Assembly (NCBI GenBank): GCA_963787895.1
Contig: CAWBEX010000007.1
Span: 744,001-808,000 of the forward strand
DNA from: Anderseniella sp963787895
GTDB lineage: Bacteria; Pseudomonadota; Alphaproteobacteria; Rhizobiales; Aestuariivirgaceae
Length of the DNA stretch: 64,000 nucleotides
Reading direction: 5' to 3'
The notes beneath the pieces were generated by a model. It worked only from the letters and a program-made list of their open reading frames with translations, made no database searches and had not been told where the DNA came from. The translations under genes were made by a program, and so were the position numbers. Shown in pieces: positions 1 to 8,691 of the stretch; position 1 is the first letter of the stretch; each line of letters opens with the position of its first letter.

Positions 1-173
1 GAAGTGACGAAGTTCAAACTTGGCAATCATCCGGGAGTATTCACGCAGTGCGACTCCGTTTGTTACTCCTAGGCCCTGCTGCAAGCAAACAATCGGTATC
101 AATCGTACACTTTGCTGCCGCCGCCTTGTCCTGCGTAGCCGACACTGAGATGATCACTCTGAATTAGCCGCGA
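1..173. other. left-edge stretch without a confirmed gene
   Basis: This short stretch lies downstream of the cupin gene. On the minus strand an open frame runs off the left edge. An ATG at position 30 would begin MIAKFELRHF, which could be the start of a regulator such as a LysR protein, but ten residues cannot establish that. No promoter or terminator is recognised. Confidence 0.2.
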
Positions 174-545
174 TCAGTATCCGCCCGCCTTGTGGCCAAA
201 GAACACCTTGGTGACGTCCTCGGTCACGTCCCAGGTCACGCGGGCACCATCGCGCACGAAAAGGCTGTCGCCGGGCCCCAGTTCACAAACCTCACCGCTG
301 GCGTGCTGAATGATCCGGCATCGCCCCGACAGGACCATCATCAACTCATCACCCTGTTCGGTGCAGTCGAACACACCTCTGGTACAGCGCCAGATGCCGA
401 ACCGGGTGGTGTGCCCGGGCCCGCCCGCATCGATGCGCCCTGAAGTTGCCGGAGTGCCTTCCTTGATCCGGTAGTCGCTTGCCGGATTATCGAACGGCCA
501 GTGTTCCAGCCGCCCGACATCATCGCCCGGTTTGTACTTTATCAT
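174..545 (-). CDS. small cupin-domain protein (DUF861/EutQ-like)
   Basis: This 123-residue protein is about the size of a single cupin barrel. The C-terminal two thirds show the cupin pattern: an acidic EQGDELMMVLSGR stretch at about residues 63-75, then a GPGDSLFVRDG turn at about 90-100, followed by a W/T/K-rich closing strand as in the cupin_3 (DUF861) group. Members are usually small isomerases or metabolite-binding proteins, and no substrate can be read from the sequence. It is the last gene of a leftward group with a broken M24 peptidase (36 bp away) and diaminopropionate ammonia-lyase, so a role in the same amino-acid catabolism is inferred. No signal peptide is present, so it is cytoplasmic. 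Confidence 0.75.
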   Translation of the reverse strand: MIKYKPGDDVGRLEHWPFDNPASDYRIKEGTPATSGRIDAGGPGHTTRFGIWRCTRGVFDCTEQGDELMMVLSGRCRIIQHASGEVCELGPGDSLFVRDGARVTWDVTEDVTKVFFGHKAGGY

Positions 546-580
546 CTCGATGCTCCAGTTGCCCGGGTTGACCGGACTTC

Positions 581-1751
581 TCAGATGACCGGCAATTCAG
601 GCGCGGCACGTGTTGTGATCAGCTTGCCGCCATTCTTGCCGACTATGATGTTTTCTTCGTGCACCATCATCAGCCCGTCGCCATAACTGAGTGACGGTTC
701 AAGCGTCAGCACCATGTTTTCAGCAAGCACGGTCGTGTCGAATGCCGCATGGGAGGGTTGCTCGGTCAGCTGCATGCCAAGCCCATGTCCCAGTCGGCCG
801 ATGTCGCCGCCGCTGTCGTCCATCTCGGAAATCACCGCAGACATGGCGCGGAAAAGGTCGCGGCACGTGCTGCCCGGCACGCGCGGCCGCGATCCCTGCT
901 TCAGTCGCGCGCCACAGAACGTCGTAGGCCCGGCGCGACAGATCATCGGCGCGGCCGATGGCCCAGTTACGGTCGAAGTCGCAGAAATAGCCGTCCCATG
1001 TAGATCCGGTATCCAGCATCAGCACATCGCCCGCCCGCAGAGGTTTGCGCGACGGGGGCGAGATAACATCGACATATCCGCCCTGATCCGCGGCGCCGAC
1101 AAGGTAGGGGACATCATCTGCGCCCAGCGCCAGCGCCTCGCGTTTGAAGGCGCGGAAAACATCCTCAAGTGGCATGTCTTCGGAAATGATCTCGGGCACC
1201 CGCGCAAATGTCGCGGAGCCGATTGCGCAAATGTGCGACAGCTTCTCGACCTCGGCGGTGGATTTGACCATGCGCAGACCCTGAACGAGCCCGGTCGCAT
1301 CGGAAATCTCGAGCCCCGGCAGCCCTTTGATCAACCGTTCCCAGTCACCAAGTGGCATCCGCAGCGAGGTTTCATGCCCCTTCATCACGCCCAGTTTCGA
1401 TCCGCTTCTGGCCAATGGTCCCAGAAGTTCGCTCAACAGGCTGATCCCGTCATCAGCGGGCCTCGGCGCACTCCAGGTCCGGACATCTTCAATCCAGGTG
1501 GTGCGCATCAGCGCCGCACCGATCTCGGGAATTACAGCAATGGGTTTGCCTTCTGCGGGTACGAACAGAAACCAGGGCCGTGTAGGGCTTTGCCAGAACA
1601 GCGTCTGAAAGCCGCTGAAATAGCGCACATCGGGTTCGCTCAGCAGCAGCAGCCCGGCCAGGCCATTGCGGGCCATTTCTGCTTGAGCATTTCGGGTCCG
1701 GGTTTCGAACTCGGCTGCAGGAAATCCGCGCTCAGGTGCATCAGGTCGCAT
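581..1751 (-). pseudogene. M24-family (Xaa-Pro dipeptidase/creatinase-like) metallopeptidase, frameshifted
   Basis: Two overlapping frames together give one M24 peptidase of about 390 residues. The first (from 1751) carries the creatinase N-terminal domain and the first metal ligands in LDTGSTWDGYFCDFDRNW. It then degenerates after AARAGQH near position 870. The second frame (ending at 581) resumes with CRDLFRAM and carries the remaining ligands: GHGLGM, LEPSLSY and HEENIIV. The shift equals one extra base or two missing bases. The metal-site residues are all present once the frames are joined, so the break is either recent or a sequencing error. The start overlaps the end of dpaL by 11 bp, which indicates co-transcription. 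Known members cleave Xaa-Pro dipeptides or hydrolyse creatine-like C-N bonds; the substrate here is unknown. Confidence 0.8.
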
Positions 1752-2934
1752 CGTGTCCCTCCATGATCATGGCGAAAATCGCCGGGTCAGTCACGCCTTC
1801 GGAACCGATTAGCAGTACCCGCGCACCGGAGTCGATACCCAGCCCTTTCGACAGGTCCGGATCCTGCCTCAATGCAATCAATGCGGCCAGTCCGGCTATG
1901 GCACTTTCCCCGGCTTCAATCACCGGGTCGCCACTGATTGGCCGCGCCAGAAGCCGCACCGCAGGTCCGACAATGGACTCGGGGATGGTCAGATAGTCCG
2001 AGGCTTCCTCGGCAAGAATTTCCCACGCAAGCGCAGAAGGCTCGCCGCACGACAATCCTGCCATCAGTGTTTCTTCCGCGATTGCGACATTCGTTGGCTG
2101 GCCGGTTTTGGCGCTCTCGAACAGGCATGCCGCCAGCTCCGGTTCAACGATAATGACGCGCGGAGATTGAACGCCCCAATACTGGCGAAGCCCGGCAGCA
2201 ACACCTGCGGCCAGTCCGCCTACGCCGCCCTGCAGCAGGACATGGGTTGGAGCCTGTTCGAGTGCCTCGCAAATCTCCTGTGTCATCACTCCATAACCCG
2301 CCATCACATCGAGCGGTGGTTGCGAGTAGCCCGGCCATGATGTGTCGGAGACAACGAACCAGCCGTTCTTTTCGGCTTCGGTTTTGGCAAGCCTTACAGA
2401 CTCATCATAGTCGCCCTTGATGCGGATGACCTCGGCTCCGAAATCGCTCATGGCCTTGGCTCTGCCCTGGCTGACTTCTGCGTGAATATAGATGCGGCAA
2501 GGCGCTCCAAACCGCTGGCAGCCCCACGCAAGGGAGCGGCCATGATTGCCGTCTGTGGCCGAAACGAGGGTGATGTCAGCACATTCCGACTTGTATACAC
2601 CGGTTCTGATATCCTCGAGGCTGACGTCCTTGCCGGTCCGGCGTGCCACCTCGCGCTGCAGGACCCGCTCAGCAGCATAGGCTCCGCCCAACGCCTTGAA
2701 ACTGCCCAGCCCGAAACGCGGACCTTCGTCCTTGTAATGGATCTCGCCCACCCCGATCCGCGCAGCCAAAGCGGGCAGGGATACGAGGGGAGTGGGGGCA
2801 TAGCCCTGCCATTGGGTAATCTCGGCGCGCGCTGTGGCGAAATCCTGTTGTGTCAGAACCCGCACGGCCGCATCACCGGCTGTTCGCGCGGCAGTCACAT
2901 GTCCAAGCGGCGTTCGGGGGAAAATTTCGGTCAT
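1741..2934 (-). CDS. dpaL: diaminopropionate ammonia-lyase (PLP fold-type II)
   Basis: The product degrades 2,3-diaminopropionate to pyruvate and ammonia. The sequence has a fold-type II PLP enzyme layout: the lysine motif GSFKALGGAYA near residue 75, an asparagine-containing TDGNHGRSLAW loop, a glycine-rich LLQGGVGGLAAGVAA phosphate cup, and SCGEPS further on. The length of 397 residues matches the YgeX/DpaL family (about 400). The start at 2934 (MTEIFPRT) is chosen over one 13 codons upstream because a GGAAAG motif precedes it. It overlaps the M24 gene and heads the three-gene leftward group. A generic threonine-dehydratase-like enzyme is the alternative, but the order of motifs favours DpaL. 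Confidence 0.88.
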   Translation of the reverse strand: MTEIFPRTPLGHVTAARTAGDAAVRVLTQQDFATARAEITQWQGYAPTPLVSLPALAARIGVGEIHYKDEGPRFGLGSFKALGGAYAAERVLQREVARRTGKDVSLEDIRTGVYKSECADITLVSATDGNHGRSLAWGCQRFGAPCRIYIHAEVSQGRAKAMSDFGAEVIRIKGDYDESVRLAKTEAEKNGWFVVSDTSWPGYSQPPLDVMAGYGVMTQEICEALEQAPTHVLLQGGVGGLAAGVAAGLRQYWGVQSPRVIIVEPELAACLFESAKTGQPTNVAIAEETLMAGLSCGEPSALAWEILAEEASDYLTIPESIVGPAVRLLARPISGDPVIEAGESAIAGLAALIALRQDPDLSKGLGIDSGARVLLIGSEGVTDPAIFAMIMEGHDAT

Positions 2935-3293
2935 TGTCTTTGCTTTCCGACTGGTGATCCTGATTGGCGGCATGCCAGCTACTTCAACCTAGGCGTGAAC
3001 TCCGAGACCTGGTTCGCGCAGGTTGGTGGCCAGCTTGGCCCGGGCACGATTTGCCTGAATGCCGACATCGGGGTCGCGGTGATATGTGAGGTGAATCCAA
3101 CCAACTTCTGTAGAAACAGGTCCCTTGGAAAACACGGAAGTCTCTACTGCAACTTTAGCTGTTCAGCTCGATTAAAGGCGTCAAAAAACCCGTTCCGGCT
3201 TATGAAAAATATCACAGGCAACCGTGGTGGGGATTTATTTGGGAAGTCCGAACTGACCGCTGGCGTCGATCTGTATCCGTGCCCGTGCCGCTA
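2935..3293. other. gene-poor stretch with one unidentified open frame
   Basis: Between dpaL and the transporter remnant no complete gene is seen. On the minus strand an open frame without a convincing start (2992-3162, 57 codons, stop at 2989-2991) contains VGWIHLTYHRDPDVGIQ and reads like the protein end of a lost gene; no family is recognised. The plus-strand frame over the same bases has no family features. The dpaL promoter should lie here, but no clear boxes are visible. Confidence 0.35.
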
Positions 3294-3704
3294 CTAGCGG
3301 TTCACAATGGCCGTGGCTGAAAACTCGGCCAGTTCACCGCGCCAGACTTGTCGTGCAAGGCAAAGGGCCGACCACGCACCAATTTTCAAACTGGACCGCA
3401 CAAGTGGGACTGCACACATGCTTGCCCCCGGATCACGATGTTTGTGAATGGCCTGTCCCGCGAGGGAGGATAAGCCACCCTTTGATACGAAATTTGAAAC
3501 CAGCATGGCAACAGTAGTCGAACTCTGCAAAAATACGGCAGAAGTCGTGTCGGTTACTGCAGCAAGAAGCCTGTGATTATGCAGAACATCGCAAACATAG
3601 ACGCAATTGAACAGAAGAGCATGTTCAACTCCTGTGCCCACATGACGTACAGCCCATATCAACAGGGTTGCGGCACCCACAATATGCAGGAAAAAAGCAG
3701 GGTG
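3294..3704 (-). pseudogene. N-terminal remnant of a Na+/phosphate cotransporter (NptA/PNaS family)
   Basis: The minus-strand frame between a TAA at 3705-3707 and a stop at 3294 reads like the start of a Na/Pi-cotransporter II family protein. It has a hydrophobic start followed by LLIWAVRHVGTGVEHA, then the hallmark segment AVFLQSSTTVAMLVSNFVS and a G-Q-A-I helix that leads into a DPGASM remnant of the usual GADxGAS motif. Intact family members have about 550 residues and two such QSS repeats. Here only about 137 codons remain, there is no ATG at the natural start, and the C-terminal three quarters are absent. I therefore call it a truncated pseudogene. It lies just downstream of a metallophosphoesterase gene, suggesting an older phosphate-related locus. 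Confidence 0.55.
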
Positions 3705-3758
3705 TTAGGTTCTTGCACACCTTGCCTTTCCGTTCATCTGATAGCTTTTGCCTATCGT

Positions 3759-4556
3759 TTAAAAGGGGTAGGGCCCTTCGCCTTGTCCAGGTCCGATGTG
3801 AATGCTGCGAAAGCCATTAAGCCAGTCATGAACCATGAACCCTCCCGGTTCACTCATGAAGCCGATGGGCGCATCGTGCCGAAAATCGGCGTCAAAGGTG
3901 CTGCACGTCGATGGTCCAGAAATTGCGACCGCGCTCCCAACGCCGGCGATCATGACATGGTGCACATGACCGCACAGGATACGGACGTCAGCTTCTGTAG
4001 CATTCAGAATCTCCACCAGCGAATCCGTACCGTCCAGACCGATTGAATCCATGAATTTGATCCCCGAAGCGAATGGCGGATGGTGCATGGCGAGAAACAC
4101 CGGGCCTTGGCCGGCATCTGCCAGGGCCTGCCTCAAAAAGACTAGCGTGTCCGTGTCCAGTATACCGCCGCCCTGTCCTTCCTGAAGTGTGTCCAATCCG
4201 ATCAGATGCATGGTGTTGAGGGCAACTGACCAGTTCAAACGCCCAACTGGTGGCAAGCACGTCTGATCTGAAAATGCTGACCGCATGGGTTCGCGCAAAT
4301 CATGGTTGCCGGGGATAACGTAGAAGGGCAGACCAAGCGGCTCTAGAAGAGCGCGAAAAAGGGCATAGCTTTCGCCGCTGCCATCGTCACTGATATCACC
4401 AGTAACCAAAATTGCATCCACTGGACCTATCTTGGGCATATCTGCCTTGATGCGATCAACTGCTTCTTTCAGCATCCGCGCGCTATCAATCCTGCCCGAC
4501 ACCTTGTTCGGTGGCGCAACCACATGGGGGTCCGAAATCTGAATGACGCGAGGCAT
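3759..4556 (-). CDS. calcineurin-like metallophosphoesterase (CpdA/GpdQ type)
   Basis: All five metal-site blocks of the class III phosphodiesterase family are present in order: SDPHV near residue 8, VTGDISDDG near 51, PGNHD near 82, MHHPPF near 156 and GHVHH near 195. The length of 265 residues fits CpdA (cAMP phosphodiesterase) and GpdQ (glycerophosphodiesterase). No signal peptide is visible, so it acts in the cytoplasm. It is the last gene of the DeoR-ABC operon, 29 bp after the second permease. That position suggests it hydrolyses an imported phosphodiester, for example a glycerophosphodiester, rather than cAMP. The substrate is an inference from context only. Confidence 0.85.
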   Translation of the reverse strand: MPRVIQISDPHVVAPPNKVSGRIDSARMLKEAVDRIKADMPKIGPVDAILVTGDISDDGSGESYALFRALLEPLGLPFYVIPGNHDLREPMRSAFSDQTCLPPVGRLNWSVALNTMHLIGLDTLQEGQGGGILDTDTLVFLRQALADAGQGPVFLAMHHPPFASGIKFMDSIGLDGTDSLVEILNATEADVRILCGHVHHVMIAGVGSAVAISGPSTCSTFDADFRHDAPIGFMSEPGGFMVHDWLNGFRSIHIGPGQGEGPYPF

Positions 4557-4585
4557 GTCGTGGAGCTTGCCCTTTCAGGAAATCA

Positions 4586-5395
4586 TTACTTGATGCCGGC
4601 GCGCAGGAAGGCTTGCACGAACTGTCGCTGGAACAGGAGAAATGCGATCAGCAAAGGTGCGACAGACATCAACGTTGCAGCCGATATAACGCTGATATCC
4701 ACGCCGTTCTCTGGCGCGCCGAATATGGACAAACCTACCGTCAGCGGTCTGGTATCGGGAGAATTGGTTACAATGAGCGGCCAGAGAAAGTTGTTCCAAT
4801 GAGTTGAAACTGAAACCAGCGCGTAAGCCAGATAGGTTGGCTTGGCCAATGGCACATAGACCCGCCACAAAATACCCAGTAGCCCGCAACCTTCAATTCT
4901 TGCCGCTTCATGCAATTCAACCGGAACTGATTTGAAGGATTGCCGCATGAGGAAAATGCCAAATGCGCTGGCCATGTAGGGCATTCCAACGCCCAGGATT
5001 GTATCAAACAATCCGAGCCTGGATATCATGGCGTAGTTTTCCACGATCAGCACTTCAGGCAGGATGAAGAGTTGCATCAGCACAAGGATGAACACAAAGT
5101 CCTTCCCCGGAAATTCAAGCTTGGCAAATGCAAATCCTGCCAGGGTCGTCAGAATGAACTGGCCAATCAGGATTATGGTGACAAGCAAAAACGTATTGAA
5201 AAAATATTTCAGCCAGGGTGCGCCGCTCCAGGCAGTTCTGAAATTATCCAAAGTCCACGCCGAGAACAGATTGAAATTTACGGCATCTGACGTTGAATGA
5301 AACGCGGCCCAGAATGCGAAAAAGAGCGGAGCAACCCAGATGACAGCTAGCAGGATCGCACCAATTGAATCGGCAGAAGGGATCAGTCGGCTCAT
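4586..5395 (-). CDS. ABC transporter permease, UgpE/MalG type
   Basis: This is a 269-residue inner-membrane permease of the carbohydrate-uptake (CUT1) class with about six membrane segments. The cytoplasmic EAA loop reads HEAARIEGCGLLGILWRVYVP near residue 185 and docks the ATPase. The start at 5395 (MSRLIPSAD) is chosen because its ATG overlaps the stop of the upstream permease (ATGA), a sign of translational coupling. A longer reading frame upstream has no membrane-protein character. It pairs with the UgpA/MalF-type subunit encoded just before it. The cargo is probably a sugar phosphate, glycerol phosphate or related polyol. Confidence 0.9.
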   Translation of the reverse strand: MSRLIPSADSIGAILLAVIWVAPLFFAFWAAFHSTSDAVNFNLFSAWTLDNFRTAWSGAPWLKYFFNTFLLVTIILIGQFILTTLAGFAFAKLEFPGKDFVFILVLMQLFILPEVLIVENYAMISRLGLFDTILGVGMPYMASAFGIFLMRQSFKSVPVELHEAARIEGCGLLGILWRVYVPLAKPTYLAYALVSVSTHWNNFLWPLIVTNSPDTRPLTVGLSIFGAPENGVDISVISAATLMSVAPLLIAFLLFQRQFVQAFLRAGIK

Positions 5396-6285
5396 TGGTA
5401 ATGTGTCCGCTTGTCGAGATAAAAGAACTGAATCGCCGCGACAATGCCGAGTGCTGCAATTACCAGGATTGTCATGGCTGCCGCATGCGGTGCATCGAAA
5501 AACGCAAAGGCCATTTCCCAAATATAATAAAGGATCAGCTTCGATGCGTCGGAAGGACCACCTTTGGTCAAGATGAACAGATGATCGATCAGTTTGACCG
5601 AATTGATCATAGCATTGACCATGATGAACAAAGTGGTTGGCATCAGAAGCGGTAACACAATCCGGCGCGTGTATGTCCAGCGGCTGGCACCTTCAATATC
5701 GGCGGCTTCCTTCAGATCCTCTGGAATGGTTTGAAGTGCCGCAAGGTAGAATATCATGAAGAATCCGGCTTCTTTCCAGACCGTCACGATGATGATCGCC
5801 CAAAGCGCTGTTTCAGGCTGACCCAGCCAGTTAATCGAAGGCAGACCAAACAACGCTCCGATCTGGTCCAGAACACCCAGGCCTGGCGTGTAGAAAAACA
5901 GCCACAAATTGGCCGCGGCAATCATCGGCAGTACTGTTGGTGTAAAGTATGCCGTACGGATGAAACCGCGTGCCGGTATCTTGGAATTTGCCCATAGCGC
6001 CATCGAGAGTGCGATAAATATCGATACCGGAATGGTAACGCCTGCGTACATTAGGTTGTTTTTCACGACCAGCCAGAATGTCGGATCATTGAACAGATCG
6101 GAGTAATTCTGCCCTGCGATAAACTCCGCCGGCTTGCGCCTTGTATCTCGCGAAAACGTACTTTCCCACAACGTCGCAATAGACGGGTAGAATGCAAATA
6201 ATGTCAGAAGCACCGCTGCCGGCGATAACAACAGCCAGCCATAAATGGCTTGCCGACGGCGTTCGAGATTGACATGTGCTGACAT
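5392..6285 (-). CDS. ABC transporter permease, UgpA/MalF type
   Basis: The 297-residue protein has six hydrophobic segments and the EAA motif KEAADIEGASRWTYTRRIVLP near residue 205. It begins with a short basic N-terminus (ERRRQAIYGWLLLSPA) typical of CUT1 MalF/UgpA subunits that lack the extra periplasmic domain. It is separated from the binding-protein gene by 66 bp that contain a strong hairpin, and overlaps the following permease gene by 4 bp. The two permeases form the membrane channel of one importer. Confidence 0.9.
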   Translation of the reverse strand: MSAHVNLERRRQAIYGWLLLSPAAVLLTLFAFYPSIATLWESTFSRDTRRKPAEFIAGQNYSDLFNDPTFWLVVKNNLMYAGVTIPVSIFIALSMALWANSKIPARGFIRTAYFTPTVLPMIAAANLWLFFYTPGLGVLDQIGALFGLPSINWLGQPETALWAIIIVTVWKEAGFFMIFYLAALQTIPEDLKEAADIEGASRWTYTRRIVLPLLMPTTLFIMVNAMINSVKLIDHLFILTKGGPSDASKLILYYIWEMAFAFFDAPHAAAMTILVIAALGIVAAIQFFYLDKRTHYQ

Positions 6286-6310
6286 GTTGCGGTTTCCAAA
6301 ACTCAGAAGC

Positions 6311-6344
6311 AGGGGCGGGCCGGTGTGAACATCGGCCTGCCCCT
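6311..6344 (-). promoter_or_regulatory. intercistronic hairpin between binding-protein and permease genes
   Basis: A 12-bp inverted repeat with one mismatch (AGGGGC.GGCCG arms, 10-base loop) lies 7 bases beyond the stop codon of the binding-protein gene. No T-run follows, so it is unlikely to be a full terminator. Similar stem-loops after binding-protein genes elsewhere protect the upstream mRNA and lower permease expression. That role is inferred here. Confidence 0.6.
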
Positions 6345-6351
6345 CACGTTC

Positions 6352-7620
6352 TTACTGGTAAGGCTTGAGCAGACGGACTGCTGACGCCTGAGCCTCTGCC
6401 AATGCATCGGCAGGTGATTTGGCCTCTGTCAGAGCGGACTGGATTGCATTGTTCAAGCCATCACGAACCCGCGCAGTCTCGAAAGTCGAGAATTCAGCCA
6501 CCGCATTATCCAGCTGGTCGCGCGCCACAAGTGCCGGTGCGAAACCTGCGGTATAGTTCTTGAGTGCCTCAGTTTCATAAGCTGCAGGAGAAACGCCCAT
6601 ATATCCTGTTGCAATCGACCATTCTGCGGCCTGCTCCGAAGATGTCATGAACTGGATCAGCTTCATTGCAGCAGCTTTTTCCTCGGCGGTAGTCTTCTTG
6701 AAAAGATAGAAATTTCCACCACCGGTTGGCGAGCCTGGGCGGACATTGGCAGGCAGTGTTGCTACGCCGAAATCAAACTTTGCATCGTTCTTGACGGCCG
6801 TCAGATTGCCGGTTGAGTGCCACATCATGGCAGTCTTGCCTTCCAGAAACGCCTGGCGCAAGGTTCCCCATTCGACGGTGCCTTTTGGCATTATGCCGTG
6901 TTCGACAGAAAGGGATTTCCAGAATTCCAGCGCCTTCACGACCTCCGGGTCGTCAAAATAGGTTGTCTTGCCATCACCAGACATCAGCTCCTTGCCGTTC
7001 TGAATGGCTAGCGCCTGGAACATCCAGTAGGGATAGCCTGTTGAAGGGATCATCAGGCCCGAGGTGCCGTCCTTGGTCAGTGCCTTGCCCATGGAAATCA
7101 ACTCATCCCATGTTTTCGGAGGAGCTTCAGGGTCGAGGCCTGCAGCCTTGAACATGTCCTTGTTGTAGTAGGCAACAATCGTTGAACGCTGGAACGGGAT
7201 GCCCCAGGTCTTTCCTTCAATTTGCCCGTTAGCCATCAATGCTGGATAAAAACCGTTCATCCAGGCTTTGTCGGCATCTGACGTCGCAACATCATCGAAA
7301 GGAACGATCAGGTCCTGTTCAATCAGGTCATAGGCGTCGATTGAGAACATGACGGCCAGCTGCGCCGGCTCGCCTGACGATATTGCTGACAATGCACGTA
7401 CACGCGTGTCATCATAGTTGCCGGAATAGATTGCGTTCACTTTGATATCCGGATTTGCTGCTTCAAATTTGTCGACAATGCCGTCAACAACATTGGTCAG
7501 CGCGCCACCCACGGCAATCGGATAATACATGGTCAATTCGGTTTCAGCGTTCGCCGATACCGTAAGTCCGGCGAGCATCGCTGTCGCAAGGCTCAATCCC
7601 TTTTTAGAAAAGATTCTCAT
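6352..7620 (-). CDS. extracellular solute-binding protein, UgpB-like (family 1)
   Basis: This 422-residue periplasmic receptor has a clear Sec signal peptide (basic MRIFSKK, hydrophobic core, AxA cleavage after residue 25). The mature part follows the family 1 binding-protein pattern: TELTMYYPIAVGG, a KFEAANPDIKVN segment, WGIPFQRSTIVAYYNKDMF and FLEGKTAMMWHSTGN. The resemblance is closest to glycerol-3-phosphate/polyol receptors such as UgpB. A strong ribosome site (AGGAGGAAATA) precedes the ATG at 7620. As first of the transport genes after the ATPase, and followed by a hairpin, it is expected to be made in excess of the permeases. Confidence 0.88.
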   Translation of the reverse strand: MRIFSKKGLSLATAMLAGLTVSANAETELTMYYPIAVGGALTNVVDGIVDKFEAANPDIKVNAIYSGNYDDTRVRALSAISSGEPAQLAVMFSIDAYDLIEQDLIVPFDDVATSDADKAWMNGFYPALMANGQIEGKTWGIPFQRSTIVAYYNKDMFKAAGLDPEAPPKTWDELISMGKALTKDGTSGLMIPSTGYPYWMFQALAIQNGKELMSGDGKTTYFDDPEVVKALEFWKSLSVEHGIMPKGTVEWGTLRQAFLEGKTAMMWHSTGNLTAVKNDAKFDFGVATLPANVRPGSPTGGGNFYLFKKTTAEEKAAAMKLIQFMTSSEQAAEWSIATGYMGVSPAAYETEALKNYTAGFAPALVARDQLDNAVAEFSTFETARVRDGLNNAIQSALTEAKSPADALAEAQASAVRLLKPYQ

Positions 7621-7677
7621 TATTTCCTCCTGTGGTTAAATGATCTGGTTGGGCTCGTGTCGGATTTATCAACCTTT

Positions 7678-8691
7678 TCAGATGTGGCGGCCCTGTGTAT
7701 CGAATACGTGAAGGTCCTTGTCTTCAAACGTGATATCAACGGATTGCCCCTCTTTCATCAGCGCAAGACCAGGTTGCAGCAAAGCCAGGCCGGCTGCGTA
7801 TTCATGGTCCAGACTGATCAGGGTTTCTGCTCCGAGAAATTCACTTTCACTGACTGTGCAGCTGAGGCGGCCTTTTCCCTTCGCCACCATCTTAACATTC
7901 TCGGCTCTGACACCGACTATCCTGTCTGTACCAAACCCCTTGAGAGCCGTTGACTGGATAAGCGCCATTGGCGGCGCTCCCACAAATTCAGCCACAAAGG
8001 TGTTCCGAGGCTTGCTGTACAAATCCTCAGGCGCCCCCACCTGCTGAATACGTCCTTCTTTCATCAGGACGACCACATCCGCCATGCTCATGGCTTCGGT
8101 CTGATCGTGGGTCACGTACACCACTGTAATTCCGAGATCCCGCTGCAGCTTCTTGATGTCCTTGCGAACCGAATTCCGGAGTTTGGCATCGAGGTTGGAG
8201 AGCGGTTCGTCCATCAGGCACAAACGCTGGCCAGCGACAATCGCACGGGCGAGCGCAACGCGCTGCCTTTGACCGCCAGACAGCTCGCCGGGTTTGCGCG
8301 CCTCATATCCGGTCAAACCGGTGATTTCCAAGGCACGCTTCAATTTCTCCTTGCGCTCAGCGGCTGGAACGCGTCGGACCTTGAGCCCGAAAATTACATT
8401 TTCAGCAACCGAAAGATGCGGGAACAATGCGTATGATTGAAAGACCATGGACAGATTTCGATCTGATGCGGCACTGGTTGTCACATCCCGCCCATCAATG
8501 AAAATCTGCCCCTCATCGGCCGCTTCAAGACCCGCCAATAAACGAAGTGTCGTTGACTTTCCGCAGCCCGAAGGCCCCAGGAGCGCAACAAAGCTGCCCT
8601 CCATAATGTCGAGGGAGATATTTTCAACGCCCAATTGGCCATTCCAGCGTTTGGCTACTTCTTTCAAGGAGACAAATGGTTCAGCCGTCAT
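7678..8691 (-). CDS. ABC transporter ATP-binding protein, UgpC/MalK type
   Basis: This 337-residue ATPase drives the importer. Walker A (GPSGCGKST) lies near residue 38, the signature LSGGQRQRVALARA near 136, Walker B RLCLMDEPLSNLD near 154 and the switch histidine in VYVTHDQ near 193. A C-terminal TOBE-type domain (about residues 245-337) is present, as in MalK and UgpC. The ATG at 8691 overlaps the stop of the DeoR gene (ATGA), so regulator and ATPase are translationally coupled. Confidence 0.93.
   Translation of the reverse strand: MTAEPFVSLKEVAKRWNGQLGVENISLDIMEGSFVALLGPSGCGKSTTLRLLAGLEAADEGQIFIDGRDVTTSAASDRNLSMVFQSYALFPHLSVAENVIFGLKVRRVPAAERKEKLKRALEITGLTGYEARKPGELSGGQRQRVALARAIVAGQRLCLMDEPLSNLDAKLRNSVRKDIKKLQRDLGITVVYVTHDQTEAMSMADVVVLMKEGRIQQVGAPEDLYSKPRNTFVAEFVGAPPMALIQSTALKGFGTDRIVGVRAENVKMVAKGKGRLSCTVSESEFLGAETLISLDHEYAAGLALLQPGLALMKEGQSVDITFEDKDLHVFDTQGRHI

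Noticed and set aside
2482..3297. Long plus-strand open frame across dpaL and the downstream spacer
   Set aside because: Most of it is the mirror of dpaL; the residues show no domain and there is no ribosome site.
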